A stretch of DNA of 6,697 nt from an uncultured Clostridia bacterium (GTDB lineage Bacteria; Bacillota; Clostridia; Peptostreptococcales; Anaerovoracaceae). This document shows, piece by piece, positions 5,118-6,697 of this stretch. A model generated the notes under the pieces. It was not told the DNA's origin. It saw nothing but the letters and a program-made list of their open reading frames with translations, and did no database searches. The first letter of the stretch is position 1, and each line of letters opens with the position of its first letter. The stretch lies in the NCBI GenBank assembly GCA_934277655.1, contig CAKQVC010000118.1, positions 1-6,697 of the forward strand. The letters are read 5' to 3'. A program made the position numbers and the translations under genes.

Positions 5118-6697
5118 ATGACAGTAAACAGGATGAAAAATAAAAATTATATATACAGAGCAACTGCGAAAACTATCAAGCAGATGGTGGCAGATTGCGT
5201 GGAACTTTTTCCAGGGAATAATGCGTTTATGGTAAAAAAGGATGGAAACATACATCCAGTTACTTTTTTCCAGATGCATAAAGACATTCAGAACCTGGGA
5301 ACCGAGCTTTTATGTATGGAACTTCCGGAATTCAGAGTCGGAATCATCGGCGAAAACAGCTATCCATGGTTTCAGGTTTTTCTGGCAACCGTAAACGGAG
5401 GCGGTGTGGCAGTGCCATTCGATAAAGGACTGACTCCGGAAGAACTTTCTGTATGCATCAACAGAAGCCGGATCGAAGCAATTTTCTTTGATGAAAAACA
5501 TGAAAAAGTTATCCGTGAAGCGATCGCACTGAGCGACAGGAAAGACTTAAAAGCTTTCCAGATGAGAGGAAAGGACGAAGTGCTCAACTCTCTGAAATTA
5601 TCCGGAGAGGAAAAGGTAAGAACAGGAAATACCTGTTTTGCAGATGCAGAAGTAAAGGACAGAGATCTGGCCGTTATTTTGTTTACATCGGGAACCACCA
5701 GCCAGTCTAAGGCTGTCATGCTCTGCCATGATAATATTATGAGCAATATTCGCGGCATGCATAATTTTGAAAGAATGTATCCATGGGATGTCAACATGGC
5801 ATTCCTGCCGTGCCACCACAGTTTCGGTCTGGTAGGTGTGCTGGTATTCATGGCAGCCGGCGGCTGTAGCGTTTTCTGTGATGGACTGCGTTATGTAACG
5901 AAGAACCTGGCAGAATATGGCGTCACAGTGTTTGTCGGAGTCCCTCTGATTGTTGAAAATATGTATAAGAAGATCTGTCTTCAGATTCAGAAACAAGGAA
6001 AGGAAAAATCCATTCAGACTGGTCTGAAACTGGCGAAATGTGCAGATGCGGTCGGATTAAAATCCTTGCGCAGAAAAATTTTCAAACAGGTTATCGACGG
6101 CCTTGGCGGACAGCTGCGTCTGATTATCTGTGGAGCGGCACCTTTGGCACCGGAAACTTCTTCAGGATTTAATAATTTCGGCATAGATACGATTCAGGGT
6201 TATGGGCTTACTGAGACATCACCGGTATTGGCGGCAGAGCGACCGGAGGATCTGGCTAGCGGTTCTGTTGGAAAACCTTTGCCGAACGTTAATATCATGA
6301 TTGCGGGAGAAGATGAAAACGGCATCGGCGAGATCATCGCCAGAGGCCCGAATATCATGATGGGATATATGGATCAGCCGGAGGAAACAGCAGAAGTAAT
6401 CCGTGATGGATGGTTCTATACCGGAGACCTGGGAAAATTCGATGTAAACGGCAATCTGTGGATTACAGGACGAAAAAAGAATGTTATCGTTATGAAAAAC
6501 GGAAAAAATATTTTCCCGGAAGAAATCGAAGGGCATATAGACCTTCTTCCGTATACACAGCAGAGCATGGTGTTTGCGAGAGAAAAGCACAACGAACTGG
6601 TACTTTGGGCGGAGATTGTATATAATCCGGACTATCTGAAAGAACACGGAATTTCCTACGACGAGTTTGTTAAAATTGTTCAGACAGATATGGCGAA
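5118..6697 (+). CDS. AMP-forming acyl-CoA synthetase/ligase (ANL superfamily; 3' end cut by window edge)
   Basis: This enzyme should activate a carboxylic acid, probably a medium- or long-chain fatty acid, to an acyl-adenylate and then transfer it to CoA or another thiol in the cytoplasm. The frame is open to the right edge (526 codons and two bases, no stop). Core motifs in order are the phosphate-binding loop FTSGTTSQSKAVMLCH (~189-204), FLPCHHSFG (~229-237), GVPLIVENMY near 275, the ATP/adenylate motif QGYGLTETSP (~360-369), GWFYTGDLGKFD with the ribose-binding Asp437, and hinge ITGRKKNVIV (~449-458) followed by KNGKNIFPEEIE. Overall layout is closest to FadD15-type long-chain acyl-CoA synthetases of clostridia. 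The phosphate loop departs from the common TSGTTGxPKGV. About 50 or more C-terminal residues, probably including the catalytic Lys of motif A10, are missing. It lies 67 bases after ygiQ, beyond a terminator. Adenylating activity is well supported; acyl-chain preference and acceptor are not. Confidence 0.93.
   Translation, partial: MTVNRMKNKNYIYRATAKTIKQMVADCVELFPGNNAFMVKKDGNIHPVTFFQMHKDIQNLGTELLCMELPEFRVGIIGENSYPWFQVFLATVNGGGVAVPFDKGLTPEELSVCINRSRIEAIFFDEKHEKVIREAIALSDRKDLKAFQMRGKDEVLNSLKLSGEEKVRTGNTCFADAEVKDRDLAVILFTSGTTSQSKAVMLCHDNIMSNIRGMHNFERMYPWDVNMAFLPCHHSFGLVGVLVFMAAGGCSVFCDGLRYVTKNLAEYGVTVFVGVPLIVENMYKKICLQIQKQGKEKSIQTGLKLAKCADAVGLKSLRRKIFKQVIDGLGGQLRLIICGAAPLAPETSSGFNNFGIDTIQGYGLTETSPVLAAERPEDLASGSVGKPLPNVNIMIAGEDENGIGEIIARGPNIMMGYMDQPEETAEVIRDGWFYTGDLGKFDVNGNLWITGRKKNVIVMKNGKNIFPEEIEGHIDLLPYTQQSMVFAREKHNELVLWAEIVYNPDYLKEHGISYDEFVKIVQTDMA

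Noticed and set aside
5372..5996. Open frames on the - strand opposite the acyl-CoA ligase gene
   Set aside because: The + strand carries all the adenylating-enzyme motifs across the same stretch; the antisense products resemble nothing.
1..6697. A coordinated new system joining the importer, YgiQ and the acyl-CoA ligase
   Set aside because: Terminators separate all three units, their families have no known shared pathway, and no defence, toxin-antitoxin, mobile or biosynthetic signature genes are present. Adjacency alone is not evidence.

Overview
The window looks like a chromosomal segment of an anaerobic, moderate-GC Firmicute, most likely a clostridial gut-type bacterium of the Lachnospiraceae kind. 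This is inferred from strong GGAGG-type ribosome binding sites, AGA/GGA/AAA-rich codon use, compact hairpin-plus-T-run terminators and the character of the encoded proteins; no 16S or other taxonomic marker is present. All genes lie on the + strand and the layout is dense. I see no mobile element, CRISPR array, tRNA or rRNA.

Bases 1-3099 are the distal part of an ABC import operon of the BMP/nucleoside type (the B. subtilis NupNOPQ = BmpA-YufOPQ family). It holds the C-terminal part of a tandem ATPase (cut by the left edge), then two different BPD_transp_2-type permeases. The genes are translationally packed: an 8-base overlap at 890-897 and a one-base TAATG overlap at 2092. Together they would form one membrane importer with a substrate lipoprotein encoded outside the window, probably for nucleosides/purines or related small molecules.

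Bases 3100-3262 are a spacer with a Rho-independent terminator for that operon. A promoter-like -10 box (TATAAT, 3251-3256) follows, placed so that transcription would start on the A of the next ATG. The next gene (3263-5050) encodes a YgiQ-family radical SAM protein of unknown function, and it appears to be leaderless: it has no Shine-Dalgarno sequence and an in-frame stop lies two codons before the ATG.

A terminator follows ygiQ at once (5056-5077). A well-formed promoter-like sequence lies just before it, inside the last codons of ygiQ (5013-5041). The last gene (5118 to the right edge, 3' end missing) encodes an AMP-forming acyl-CoA synthetase/ligase with a variant phosphate-binding loop.

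The genes fall into three unrelated functions (import, radical SAM chemistry, acyl activation). I found no convincing new multi-gene system. The most interesting signals are the transcription/translation junctions around ygiQ and some family-level protein features.
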